In this document: positions 50,901 to 60,618 of the stretch, piece after piece
Numbering within the stretch: the stretch's first letter is position 1
Layout of the letters: every line of letters starts with the position of its first letter
Origin: Streptomyces cyaneochromogenes
GTDB lineage: Bacteria; Actinomycetota; Actinomycetes; Streptomycetales; Streptomycetaceae
Direction of reading: 5' to 3'
Length of the DNA: 64,000 nucleotides
Assembly (NCBI RefSeq): GCF_003963535.1
Contig: NZ_CP034539.1
Coordinates: 4,960,001-5,024,000, forward strand
The notes under the pieces: model-generated
What the model was told of the DNA's origin: nothing
What the model saw: the letters and a program-made list of their open reading frames with translations, nothing else
The model's database searches: none
Position numbers and translations under genes: made by a program

Positions 50901-52270
50901 AGCCCCAGCCCGCCCCCGGCACCCCGGCCGCGGGCACTCCGCTGCCTCCCGAGGCCGCGGCGGCGGGCCCGGCCGCCCAGCAGCAGCGTGCGGCACAGCC
51001 CCTCCCGGCCGAAGCCGCCGCTTCGGGCGCACCCGTCGACCCGAACTCCACGCAGGGTCGGGCGATCAGTGTGCGGACGTTGGGGCAGGGCGTGCCCTTC
51101 ACGCGGCAGGCGGCGCAGGTGCAGCAGCCCGCGCAGGCCCCGCAGCCGGCGCAGCTGTCCCAGGCATCTCAGCTGTCACAGGCATCTCAGTCGACGGCCA
51201 CTCCTCCCCCGCATCAGACCAACGGCGGACGGCGCCGCAAGCTGGGTACGCCCCCCGACCCCGCCGCGCGGGCGTCCGCCTCGGCGGAGCAGACGGCCCG
51301 GCCGCATCCGCCGGCCGAGAAGCCGGTGCCCGCTCAGCCGGTGCCCGCGCAACCGTCGCTCGGCGGGCAGCCCCAGCCGTCGCTGGCGGGGCAGGCGCGG
51401 CTGGCGCCGATGACCGAGGGCGCCGGGCGGTCGTACGCCATAGGCGCGCCGGACGAGAACGCCGCCGAGGGGCCGGAGCCGTTGGACGGGCCGGGCGGCG
51501 CCATCGAGGTCGCCGACACACCGCGCCCGCAGCCGATGGACGACGAGCTTCCGCCGGAGCCGCTCGACAACCCGCGGCGGCTGCTGGTGTGGCCGGCGCC
51601 GGACGTGACGACCCAGCAGGCGCTGAGCGACCGCGGCTACCGGCCGGTCATCGTGCACTCGCGCGAGGAGGTCGACGCGCAGATCGCGGCGTTCCCGGCC
51701 GCGCTGTTCGTCGACCCGCTGACCGGGCCGATCACGCGGACCGCGCTGCAGTCGCTGCGGCAGGCCGCCGTCGCCGCCGAGGTGCCGGTGATGGTGACCG
51801 CGGGTCTCGGACAAGCCTCGCGAGAGGCGGCCTACGGCGCCGATCCGGCCGTACTGCTGAAGGCGCTCGCGCCCCGGGACACCGAGCAGCACCCGCCGCG
51901 CGTGCTGCTCATCGAGGAGCATGCGGAGATCGCGCTGGCGCTGACGGCGACGTTGGAGCGGCGTGGGATGCAGGTGGCGCGGGCCGCGAGCGATGCCGAC
52001 GCGGTGACGCTGGCGGGCGACTTCCGGCCGAACCTGGTCGTGATGGACCTGATGCAGGTGCACCGGCGCCGGGCCGGCATCGTCGACTGGCTGCGCGCGA
52101 ACGGGCAGCTCAACCGCACCCCGCTCGTCGTCTACACGGCCGCCGTCGACCAGGCCGACCTGCCGAGGCTGGCCTCCGGCGAGACGGTCCTGTTCCTCGC
52201 GGAGCGCTCCACCAGCGCCGAGGTGCAGTCGCGGATCGTGGACCTGCTGTCGCGGATCGGGACCAACTGA
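47939..52270 (+). CDS. large PAS/degenerate histidine-kinase/receiver-like protein
   Basis: 1443 residues. PAS 1 (10-130), PAS 2 (150-265, TEMILRAASEGVVGTDTDGR), coiled coil (275-350), then a kinase-like part. LSAGYSRITTLIDNVLQYQR looks like a HisKA dimer helix without a clear His, and VDPQRLATALAHLVADVAG stands where the Asn box should be. A Gly/Ala/Pro/Gln-rich linker of about 640 residues follows, with recurrent GRRRR patches. Two receiver-like folds close the protein (about 1205-1300 and 1315-1440, RVLLIEEHAEIALALTATL, LVVMDLMQVHR). It is probably a scaffold or signal integrator rather than an active kinase. Confidence 0.8.
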   Translation: MSSRPSRGAARLAAILDALPDALVLVNANGTVVNANTIALETFEAPGTALVGRGLLDLLPHFDSKLIPGSMRRPDHMDPQGRTKPTRMMARRTDGSEFPVEVTSANLENGQQAYDGYGYTGDELLMLVVRDLSGTVDTEAELARSQRQTEMILRAASEGVVGTDTDGRIVLVNPAAAQILGYRASDLGGRELHTLVLHSRADGSPFPYEESPLADTLRSGRKHRVRGQVLWSKGGDKVSVDLTTAPVRDGEQLVGAVMTFTDRRPYDALAEEKDAAEKQHAEELERLAEEHASELTALRQKHVAEAEELQERHQEELAAGEERYAALGEREKDRYEALAGRHEQLLTLLAGSLRGPLDELRRELAALAADDAGQLWPEANQVLHHLSAGYSRITTLIDNVLQYQRLDSGSDAVSRTKVMLDAVVAAGVDGAVELIGPGRVQFAVHAPPIEAEVDPQRLATALAHLVADVAGVDATGNSPVSAGGYMDNTVVVAAAQRGEVVRIEVRGPYAGGDPVHEPIVRGIVRAHGGVLQTHEVPGMSGSAFVLEVPIGGGAGAVSAAPVDSLPAEAGDVTEGAPAGDEQGGGSGRRRARRASVDAFLEGDTPEVDGADAEGTAPTGRRRRRAAAPELPQGAQDGGGEASGGTGRRRGRPAEDGGDGGDGVSEGAVVTAAEHAAGTAAAGNGLGGTVPPQGVPAPGGRRARRDGGEQHALPPALPAGGDGGQAPSGAGTADSGEGSQPTGRRRRALAAASERAAEQAQAQEAGPRKVFALPPAEADRGVAPGPEGRGGTEPAPTPAAAAAAAAAGMPAGAAPGGAVVAPAGAAPASPIAPGAVPAVPGQGAPGDVLMDEGRHDAVPHDQAEDHTPPQPHPTSAPTGRRRRAVGQPGEAAGTPAQGTPAPGAAGQAAPGQPLPVPGQATPAQPVPGGPLPAETPGHGVPAQGTPAQGVPAPQPWPAADGTSGDGMAVPANGAATPVPPNPNASQQTQPQPAPGTPAAGTPLPPEAAAAGPAAQQQRAAQPLPAEAAASGAPVDPNSTQGRAISVRTLGQGVPFTRQAAQVQQPAQAPQPAQLSQASQLSQASQSTATPPPHQTNGGRRRKLGTPPDPAARASASAEQTARPHPPAEKPVPAQPVPAQPSLGGQPQPSLAGQARLAPMTEGAGRSYAIGAPDENAAEGPEPLDGPGGAIEVADTPRPQPMDDELPPEPLDNPRRLLVWPAPDVTTQQALSDRGYRPVIVHSREEVDAQIAAFPAALFVDPLTGPITRTALQSLRQAAVAAEVPVMVTAGLGQASREAAYGADPAVLLKALAPRDTEQHPPRVLLIEEHAEIALALTATLERRGMQVARAASDADAVTLAGDFRPNLVVMDLMQVHRRRAGIVDWLRANGQLNRTPLVVYTAAVDQADLPRLASGETVLFLAERSTSAEVQSRIVDLLSRIGTN

Positions 52271-52292
52271 CTTACGCCCCTCATGGGTGAGA

Positions 52293-52345
52293 ACGTACGC
52301 GGCGGCCGGGACGAGTTCGCCTCGTCCCGGCCGCCGCGCGTATGT
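52293..52345. terminator. bidirectional hairpin terminator
   Basis: Perfect 17-bp stem GCGGCGGCCGGGACGAG (52299-52315) with its complement (52321-52337) and a TTCGC loop, between convergent genes. Confidence 0.85.
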
Positions 52346-52370
52346 CAGGGCCGACCGCCCGCTCGACGCG

Positions 52371-54026
<1,656 letters not shown>

Positions 54027-54263
54027 GGCGTCCTCCCGGGGGCGACATTGCCTACGCGGTGGTAAGGGTTGCGGAGATTCTGCGCGCATACCGCGCGGTA
54101 TGTCACTAGGGTCGGGCGATCGATCATGTCACGTTGCGTTCATGCAGCCGTGACGATAACGGGGTACGGGGCAATCGGGAGGTGGCCCCCACACCCCGAT
54201 GCCGCCCATACCCCCAGGTCAGGGGCGCTCGACCGCCGCCTCACCGCCGGCTCTGCGCCGCCG

Positions 54264-54824
54264 CTACCGGGCCAGCACCAGCTCAGGGTCCTCGCGCAGC
54301 TTGCCCAGCGCACGGGACACCGCCGACTTGACGGTGCCCACGGACACCCCGAGCACCTCTGCCGTCTGCACCTCGCTGAGGTCCTCGTAGTACCGCAGGA
54401 CGACCATCGCCCGCTGCCGCGCCGGCAGCCGCATGATCGCCCGCCACATGGCGTCGTGCAGCGCCTGCTGCTCCGCTGGGTCGTCGTGGCAGCCCGGCCT
54501 GGGCTCCGGCTCGGGCAGCTCTTCGCAGGCGAACTCGTCGACCTTGCGCTTGCGCCACTGCGACGTCCGCGTGTTCAGCAGCGCCCTGCGCACATAGCCG
54601 TCGAGAGCGCGATGGTCCTCGATGCGCTCCCAGGCCACGTATGTCTTGGTGAGCGCGGTCTGCAGCAGGTCCTCCGCGTCGCTCGGGTTCGCGGTCAGCG
54701 ACCGGGCGGTACGCAGCAGCACCGGCTGGCGGGCCCGCACGTACGACGTGAAGGAGGGGTACGTCGCGTTCGGAAAGGCCCGCGTCGCGGCGTCGGAAGC
54801 GCTGGTGCAGACGGGTGTGGTCAT
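54264..54824 (-). CDS. SigE-family ECF RNA polymerase sigma factor
   Basis: 186 residues. Region 2: YVRARQPVLLRTARSLTANPSDAEDLLQTALTKTYVAWERI. Region 4: RLPARQRAMVVLRYYEDLSEVQTAEVLGVSVGTVKSAVSRALGKLRE. This is the SigE-family (SigE70-like) type common in actinomycetes, which usually lacks an adjacent anti-sigma gene, as here. The loop between the regions has an acidic Pro-rich part with one Cys-His pair (RPGCHDD). Confidence 0.9.
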   Translation of the reverse strand: MTTPVCTSASDAATRAFPNATYPSFTSYVRARQPVLLRTARSLTANPSDAEDLLQTALTKTYVAWERIEDHRALDGYVRRALLNTRTSQWRKRKVDEFACEELPEPEPRPGCHDDPAEQQALHDAMWRAIMRLPARQRAMVVLRYYEDLSEVQTAEVLGVSVGTVKSAVSRALGKLREDPELVLAR

Positions 54825-54989
54825 GGCTCCACGCTATGAGCGACCCCTCCTTCAGCGGATCGGCCGCAGGTGCCGAAGCAGCGTCCGCCTCAGGTTGTAG
54901 GGGTGGGGCTGACTCCACCTCCTGAAGGTGGACGAGTGGGGGACAGGTACTGCGGGATTACCCCTGGGGGTCATCCGTCGGCGGCGACG

Positions 54990-55260
54990 TGGAGGGCCTT
55001 CCGTTGGCTGCGGGCTGAGGCATCTGTCGGCGGCGGGGCCGAGGGCGGTCCGTGGGCGGCGAGGGTGGGGCATCCGTGGGCGGGGTAGGCGGAGCACCGT
55101 CCGTCGAAGGCGAGGCCGGAGGCACCCGTGGGCGGCGAGGGTGGAGCGCCATCCGTCGGAGGCAAGGCAGAGAACCCTCCGTCGGAGGCAAGGCAGAGAA
55201 CCCTCCGTCGGAGGCAAGGCCGGAGGCACCCGTGGGCAGCCCTCGGCGGCACAACCGGAC
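54990..55260. repeat. tandem repeats, including three 26-bp units
   Basis: The 486-bp gap 54825-55310 has no convincing gene. It is filled with GTGGGCGGCGAGGGTGG-like units and three 26-bp copies at 55153, 55179 and 55205 (CCGTCGGAGGCAAGG, then CAGAGAACCCT). The third copy diverges at its end. There are no unique spacers. Confidence 0.8.
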
Positions 55261-55310
55261 TCACTCACCAGCGGCACCACCACGGGCAACGCTCACCGGC
55301 AAGGCTGGCG

Positions 55311-56477
55311 TCACCCATCCGCGGCCAGGACCAGCCCCGACGTCGGCACGCCCGTGCCAGCCGTCACCAGGACCCGTCCCGCCCCGGGTATCTGGTTCAC
55401 GGACGTCCCCCGCACCTGTCTCACCCCCTCCGCGATGCCGTTCATGCCGTGCAGATACGCCTCCCCCAGCTGACCCCCGTGCGTGTTGAGTGGCAGCCGC
55501 TCCTCGGCCACGAAGTCCCCGGCCTCTCCCTTTCCGCAGAACCCGAACTCCTCCAGTTGCATCAGCACGAACGGAGTGAAGTGGTCGTACAGGATCCCCA
55601 CGTCGATCTCCCCCGGTCCCAGCCCGGCCGTCCGCCACAGTTGCCGAGCCACCACGGCCATCTCCGGCAGGCCGGTGAGGTCGTCCCGGTAGAAGCTCGT
55701 CATCTGCTCCTGCCCTCGGCCGGCGCCCTGTGCCGCCGCCGCTATGACGGCCGGCGGATGGGGCAGATCACGGGCCCGGTCGGCGGACGTGATCACGAGC
55801 GCCTGGCCGCCGTCCGTCTCCTGGCAGCAGTCCAGCAGCCGCAGCGGCTCGACTATCCAGCGCGAGGCCGCGTGATCGGCGAGGGTGATCGGTCTGCCGT
55901 GGAAGTACGCGGCCGGGTTGGTCGCCGCGTACTTGCGGTCGGTGACCGCCGCATGCCCGAACACCTCCGGCGTCAGTCCGTACGCGTGCAGATACCGCTG
56001 GGCCGCCATCGCCACCCACGACGCCGGTGTGAGCAACCCGAACGGCAGCGACCAGCCGAGCGCCACGCCCTCCGCCGACGGCTCCCGATGCTGCACGCCC
56101 GAGCCGAAACGCCGCCCCGACCGCTCGTTGAACGCCCGGTAGCAGACCACCACCTCCGCGACCCCCGTCGCCACGGCGAGCGCCGCCTGCTGGACGGTCG
56201 CGCAGGCCGCGCCACCCCCGTAGTGGACGCGGGAGAAGAAGGACAGCTCACCCATCCCACAGGCCTGGGCCACGGTGATCTCCGGGCTGGTGTCCATCGT
56301 GAACGTCACCATCCCGTCCACGTCTCCCGGCGTCAGCCCCGCGTCGTCCAGCGCGGCCCGCACCGCCTCCACGGCCAGCCGGAGCTCGCTGCGACCCGAG
56401 TCCTTGGAGAACTCGGTGGCCCCGACACCGACAATCGCCGCCCGGCCGGAGAGGGAGTCCCTTGTGCGCGCGCTCAT
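55311..56477 (-). CDS. thiolase-like lipid-transfer protein (Ltp2-type aldolase)
   Basis: 388 residues. Thiolase fold: AAIVGVGATEFSKDSGRSE, RAALDDAGLTPGDVDGMV, then HYGGGAACATVQQAALAVATG and GGQALVITSADR. The end NQIPGAGRVLVTAGTGVPTSGLVL is typical of Ltp2-like proteins, which act as retro-aldolases on steroid side-chain CoA thioesters when bound to a DUF35 partner. The next gene supplies that DUF35 domain and overlaps by 4 bp. The substrate is inferred from this pairing only. Confidence 0.8.
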   Translation of the reverse strand: MSARTRDSLSGRAAIVGVGATEFSKDSGRSELRLAVEAVRAALDDAGLTPGDVDGMVTFTMDTSPEITVAQACGMGELSFFSRVHYGGGAACATVQQAALAVATGVAEVVVCYRAFNERSGRRFGSGVQHREPSAEGVALGWSLPFGLLTPASWVAMAAQRYLHAYGLTPEVFGHAAVTDRKYAATNPAAYFHGRPITLADHAASRWIVEPLRLLDCCQETDGGQALVITSADRARDLPHPPAVIAAAAQGAGRGQEQMTSFYRDDLTGLPEMAVVARQLWRTAGLGPGEIDVGILYDHFTPFVLMQLEEFGFCGKGEAGDFVAEERLPLNTHGGQLGEAYLHGMNGIAEGVRQVRGTSVNQIPGAGRVLVTAGTGVPTSGLVLAADG

Positions 56478-58102
56478 GCGGCACCTCCCGAGGGAGCGGT
56501 GGCTGTCGGCACGGTCACCCTCACCGTGCCGGTCACGTGTCTGCCGATGCCGTTCGCCCCCACGACCCGCACCGTCGCGGTGTCGCCGTCAAGCTCCTCG
56601 ACCGTGCCCGTCAACACCATGGTGTCTCCCGGGTAGTTGGGCGCCCCTAGCCTTATGGCCACGCTGCGCAGTACGGCCGTCGGTCCGAAGTGGTCGGTGA
56701 TGTAGCGGCCGACCAGGCCGTTCGTCGTCAGGATGTTCATGAAGACATCGGGGGAGCCCTTCTCGCGAGCCAGCTCCGCGTCGTGGTGCACGTCCTGGTA
56801 GTCGCGTGAGGCGATGGCTCCGGCGACGATCAGCATGCGGGTGATCGGGATCTCCAGCGGCAGCAGTTCGTCCCCGGCCTTCATGGGCGTTCCCGCCGCC
56901 TGTGCCACCTCCGCCGTCTCCACCACGTCCGTCGCGTCCGATGTCTCCGCCGCGTCCGTCGCGTCCGACGTGGCCACTGTGTCCGTCGCGTCCGACGTAT
57001 CCACCGCGTCCGACGCCCCCGTCACCTCCGCACCGCCCGTCATGCTCCAGCCCCCTTGATCTCCCGGCTCCTCTGGATCCCCTGGACCTCCCGGATCTCC
57101 TGAACCTCCTGGGGTTTCCTGAACCTCCTGCGCCTCCTGAGCCCGCCAGACCGGCAGCACCAGTTCCTCGTCGCAGTCCTGGAACTCCAGCCGTACCGGC
57201 AGCCCGATCCGCACCTTGTCGTACGGCACGCCCACCACGTTGCCGATCATCCGCACGCCCTCGGCCAGTTCGATCAGGCCGACCGCGTAAGGGGGGTCGA
57301 AGGCCGGGAACGGCGGGTGGTGCATCACGACGTACGAATAGACCGTGCCCATGCCGCTCGCCTCGACCGTGCCCCAGTCCAGGCCGCCGCAGGCGTTGCA
57401 GCCGGGGAGCCAGGGGTGCCGCAGGGTGCCGCAGCCGGTGCAGCGCTGGATGAGCAGGGTGCGGCTGCGGACTCCCTCCCAGAAGCCGGCGTTGTCACGG
57501 TTGACGACGGGGCGGGGGCGTGCAGGCTTCTCACGCCGGCCTGGCCGACGTATGGGCGCGTACTTGAGGATGCGGAAGCGGTGGGTGCCCGCGAGGTCGG
57601 TGCCGACGCGGACGTCCATGCGGGTCGTGACGAAGTACCCCGTGCCGAGCTTCGTCGTCTTCTTCTCCGACACCGACTCGATCACCGAGTCGAAGGTGAT
57701 CTCGTCCCCCGGCCGCAGCGGCCGCAGATACTCCTGCTCGCAGTCGGTGGCGACCACCGAGGTGTAGCCCGCCTCGTCGAGCAGGGCGAGCAGTTCGTCG
57801 TACGCGTGCGTGCCTCTCGTACGGCCGGAGAGGCCGCTCATGGTCCACGCCTGAAGCATGGTGGGCGGTGCGATGGCGTCCGGTCCCGAGTACGCCGGGT
57901 TGGTGTCGCCCATCGCCTCGCACCAGTGCCGGATCATGGGCACGTTGATGGGGTCCTTGCCCACACGGGCCACGGCGGCCGACCGCCCCTCGTAGACCTT
58001 CAGCCGCGCTGCGAACTCGCTGCCCGTCTCCGCGAACTCGCCGCCCGTCCGCGCTTCATGGCTCACCGTCGACTCGTGGCTCACCGTCGACTCGTAGCTC
58101 AC
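56474..58102 (-). CDS. fused MaoC hydratase - DUF35 - MaoC protein (ChsH2-ChsH1-like)
   Basis: 542 residues. (1) About 30-185: MaoC/FAS1-like hot-dog with PINVPMIRHWCEAMGDTNPAY. (2) 215-325: DUF35 with a zinc ribbon, QRCTGCGTLRHP and GCNACGG, then an OB fold. (3) 330-405: linker of SDATD-type repeats. (4) 410-540: second MaoC with SRDYQDVHHDAELAREKGSP. In steroid-degrading actinobacteria ChsH1 and ChsH2 are separate subunits; here one polypeptide holds both, next to Ltp2. It would hydrate an enoyl-CoA and feed the aldolase. A palindrome lies upstream, perhaps a TetR operator. Confidence 0.8.
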   Translation of the reverse strand: MSYESTVSHESTVSHEARTGGEFAETGSEFAARLKVYEGRSAAVARVGKDPINVPMIRHWCEAMGDTNPAYSGPDAIAPPTMLQAWTMSGLSGRTRGTHAYDELLALLDEAGYTSVVATDCEQEYLRPLRPGDEITFDSVIESVSEKKTTKLGTGYFVTTRMDVRVGTDLAGTHRFRILKYAPIRRPGRREKPARPRPVVNRDNAGFWEGVRSRTLLIQRCTGCGTLRHPWLPGCNACGGLDWGTVEASGMGTVYSYVVMHHPPFPAFDPPYAVGLIELAEGVRMIGNVVGVPYDKVRIGLPVRLEFQDCDEELVLPVWRAQEAQEVQETPGGSGDPGGPGDPEEPGDQGGWSMTGGAEVTGASDAVDTSDATDTVATSDATDAAETSDATDVVETAEVAQAAGTPMKAGDELLPLEIPITRMLIVAGAIASRDYQDVHHDAELAREKGSPDVFMNILTTNGLVGRYITDHFGPTAVLRSVAIRLGAPNYPGDTMVLTGTVEELDGDTATVRVVGANGIGRHVTGTVRVTVPTATAPSGGAA

Positions 58103-58234
58103 CGTCGCCCCCTCGTCTCATCGACCTCGTCGCCCCACGACGCATCGCACTGACACTTCTGGTACACCGCGACCGCCGATCCGGTTCCCACGAGTTTTCG
58201 GGAACGTCCACGAGCACGAGGCCCCGCGAGGGTT

Positions 58235-58251
58235 TCTGACTGTCCGTCAGA
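58235..58251. promoter_or_regulatory. TetR-type operator-like palindrome
   Basis: TCTGAC-TGTCC-GTCAGA, 133 bp before the MaoC fusion gene. Size and symmetry suit a TetR repressor site. The rest of the 315-bp gap 58103-58417 holds the terminator of the next gene and no coding sequence. Confidence 0.45.
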
Positions 58252-58305
58252 TACGACTCACTGTCAAGGCCGTCCATGAACGCCCTCGCGACAGCACCAA
58301 AACGC

Positions 58306-58337
58306 CTGCGCGGCGGCACCGAAGTACCGCCGCGCAG
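58306..58337 (-). terminator. hairpin after the small secreted protein gene
   Basis: Perfect 11-bp stem CTGCGCGGCGG with its complement and a 10-base loop, downstream of the leftward gene ending at 58418. Confidence 0.7.
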
Positions 58338-58417
58338 ACGCGTTACACCCCACAGAGCACACCCGACACAATCCGAGGGGGCCGATGCCTGAGCACCGGG
58401 GCACCGACCCCCTCAGC

Positions 58418-58744
58418 TCACCACCAGAGCGGCGTGAAGTTGACGGCCGCGTTGTCGTTGCCCTGGTTGATGGCCGTGAACGCGGACCCGTTGACCTGGG
58501 CGGTGTTGCTCTGGTTGGAGGCGCCCGAGCCGGTCGCCTGCTGCTGGGTGGTGGACGAGGTGCCGTAGTTGTCGCCGCCGACCCCGCTGCCGATCAGGCC
58601 CTGGACGGCGTTCGTGACAGCCGCACTTGATCCGTCGTCCGCGAAGGCGCCGTTGTCCGCCGCCGCGACGCCGGTGAACAGAGCGGCGGCGAGCGGGAGG
58701 GCGGAGACGGCTGCGATGACGCGGGCGGTACGGATGCTTGCCAT
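58418..58744 (-). CDS. small secreted Asn/Gln/Ser-rich protein
   Basis: 108 residues from ATG 58744 with GAGGAACA ahead. A signal peptide (RTARVIAAVSALPLAAALF) ends at AAA. The mature part is low in charge and rich in Asn, Gln, Ser and Thr: GVGGDNYGTSSTTQQQATGS and NQSNTAQVNGSAFTAINQGN, ending FTPLWW. Composition recalls rodlins and chaplins of the spore surface, but I see no chaplin motif. A surface or aggregation role is inferred. Confidence 0.7.
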   Translation of the reverse strand: MASIRTARVIAAVSALPLAAALFTGVAAADNGAFADDGSSAAVTNAVQGLIGSGVGGDNYGTSSTTQQQATGSGASNQSNTAQVNGSAFTAINQGNDNAAVNFTPLWW

Positions 58745-59107
58745 GTTTGTTCCTCCAGAACAGGTGCGCCCAGGCTCCCCGCCGGACGCATGGGTGGTGC
58801 ATGAAGTACTGCTGTTTCCAAGGCAGTTGGCCGACCGCCTCGGAGTTCTGCACGACGTCGCGAGATCAGAGTTGCCCACCGAATCCCCGGCGAACCACCA
58901 CGGAAGCCCCTATTCGCCCTCAAGCGTGATGACAAGTCGATAAACCCCCTTCGTAGCTCCTAGCTCGCACATGAGGACAGTTCGGAGCGGCACGGGACAG
59001 GCCCACCCCAAGCACCACAAGGGATGAAGCGTTCCTGCATCCTTCCGGCCAATCCCCGCCGACCGGCGAGTCGCCGACCGGGTCACCCCTAATCCCCCTT
59101 CCTTTTT

Positions 59108-59123
59108 TCGAACACTCGTACGA
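59108..59123 (+). promoter_or_regulatory. LexA (SOS) box-like site
   Basis: TCGAACACTCGTACGA fits the actinobacterial SOS consensus TCGAAC-N4-GTTCGA at 11 of 12 fixed positions. It lies 10 bp before the PrimPol start codon, a position where LexA would block transcription. The wider 389-bp divergent gap 58745-59133 has no gene. Confidence 0.6.
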
Positions 59124-59133
59124 ACATAGAGGT

Positions 59134-60000
59134 ATGGCCACCACCGACCGGCAGGCCACGACGCTGGCCCTCGCACACGCCCTGTCAGCCGCCGAGCGCG
59201 GACTGGCCGTCATCCCCCTGTCCCGGACGAAGCTCCCGGCCCTGCGTTCCCCGCACCGTGACGACCCCGACCCCGCCCCCTGCCACGGCGAGTGCGGCCG
59301 CTTCGGGCACGGGGTCTACGACGCCTCCACCGACCCCGCCCGCATCCGAGAACTCTTCGCGGCCGCCCCCTGGGCGACGGGCTACGGCATCGCCTGCGGC
59401 CTGCCGCCACACCATCTGATCGGCATCGACCTCGACACCAAATCCGGTACGGACTCCTCGGCCGCCCTGCGCGAACTCGCCCTGCGCCACCTGTTCACGA
59501 TTCCGCCCACCGTCGTCGTCCTGACCCCGAGCGGCGGCCGCCACCTCTGGCTGACCGGCCCGGCCGGGATCGTCGTCCCCAACTCGGCGGGCCGCCTCGC
59601 GCCCGGTATCGACATCCGGGGCGCCGGCGGCTACCTCGTCGGCCCCGGCTCCCGTACCGACCACGGCGTCTACAGCACGGCACCCGGCACGTCCCACATC
59701 GCCCCCGCGCCCTGCCCGCGCGCCCTTCTGCGCCTCCTGCTCCCGCCACCCCGCACACACCACCACGCACCCCCGTCGACCGGCGGCCACGGCCAGGGAC
59801 TCGTCCAGTTCGTGCTCGCCGCGCACGAGGGGCAGCGCAACACCCGCCTGTTCTGGGCGGCCTGCCGCGCCTACGAGGACGGCATCGGCCCCGCCCTCGT
59901 CGACCCCCTCGTCGAAGCCGCCCTCAACACCGGCCTGACCGAACGCGAGGCCCGCGCCACGATCGCGTCGGCGGCACGCATGACAGGCCACCGGCCCTGA
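59134..60000 (+). CDS. bifunctional DNA primase/polymerase (PrimPol) domain protein
   Basis: 288 residues. AEP/PrimPol core: ALSAAERGLAVIPLSRTKLP, CHGECGRFGHGVYDAS, HLIGIDLDTKSG (Asp99, Asp101) and PSGGRHLWLTG (His136), then APGIDIRGAGGYLVGPGS. The C-terminal helical part (QRNTRLFWAACRAYEDG) is the usual tail. There is no helicase domain. The SOS-like box in front hints at a role in DNA damage, such as repriming. It may come from an old mobile element, although no integrase is near. Confidence 0.85.
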   Translation: MATTDRQATTLALAHALSAAERGLAVIPLSRTKLPALRSPHRDDPDPAPCHGECGRFGHGVYDASTDPARIRELFAAAPWATGYGIACGLPPHHLIGIDLDTKSGTDSSAALRELALRHLFTIPPTVVVLTPSGGRHLWLTGPAGIVVPNSAGRLAPGIDIRGAGGYLVGPGSRTDHGVYSTAPGTSHIAPAPCPRALLRLLLPPPRTHHHAPPSTGGHGQGLVQFVLAAHEGQRNTRLFWAACRAYEDGIGPALVDPLVEAALNTGLTEREARATIASAARMTGHRP

Positions 60001-60125
60001 CGCGCGCCGCCGCTCCACAGGCCCCCAGGCCCTGTCCAGGCCCCTGAACAGGCGCTTGCACTGGCCCTTGCACAGGCCTTGAAATTCACGGGAGCTCGAT
60101 GCACCACCGCCCTAGAGTGCCGACC

Positions 60126-60557
60126 ATGTCGCTGACCCGTGTCGTCCTCACGTCCGGCCGCTCGCTCGACCTCTCCGAACTGCGGCTCTCCTCGACGTAC
60201 GGCGGAATGCTGGAGGGCTATCCGTGCAAGCCGGTCAACGAGATGAAGATCAAGGGCCTGCTGCTCGCCGCCGAGCGGGCCGATCCCGCCGCTCCGGTGC
60301 ACCTCGTCGCGCCGCCGCGCGAGTATCCCGACCAGTACGCGGGCGCCTTCGGCCCGGTCGAGGTGCTGCCGCCGGTGGCGTGCGTCGGCGCCTTCCGTTC
60401 GACCGCCCTCGACCGCGACCACGACCCGGTCCTCTACCGCTCCGCCCTCACGATCATCTGGTTCCAGTCCACCCCGTACGTGCCGTCCGGCTGTGACGCG
60501 GAGGAGGCGTTGCGGGAGGTCCCCTGGGAGGAGCTGGCGCGGGACTACGAGCTCTAG
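60126..60557 (+). CDS. hypothetical protein
   Basis: 143 residues from ATG 60126 (MSLTRVVLTSGR); an ATG 27 bp earlier is possible. LDLSELRLSSTYGGMLEGYP, CKPVNEMKIKGLL, ALTIIWFQSTPYVPSGCDAE and LREVPWEELARDYEL. A soluble protein with a conserved-looking YGGMLEGYP motif. I have no function for it. Confidence 0.7.
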   Translation: MSLTRVVLTSGRSLDLSELRLSSTYGGMLEGYPCKPVNEMKIKGLLLAAERADPAAPVHLVAPPREYPDQYAGAFGPVEVLPPVACVGAFRSTALDRDHDPVLYRSALTIIWFQSTPYVPSGCDAEEALREVPWEELARDYEL

Positions 60558-60618
60558 CGGGACAGCGAGGCGCTGGGCCCGAGGAGCGGGCGGGGGCTCG
60601 GCGTGACAAAGGGTCGGC

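Noticed and set aside
51100..51180. Separate gene in the Gln/Pro-rich part of the PAS protein
   Set aside because: The main frame is continuous and GC3 bias fits it; the repeats are linker sequence.
55153..55230. Possible CRISPR array
   Set aside because: The 26-bp units are directly adjacent with no spacers, and no cas gene is in the window. The same holds for 3399-3490.
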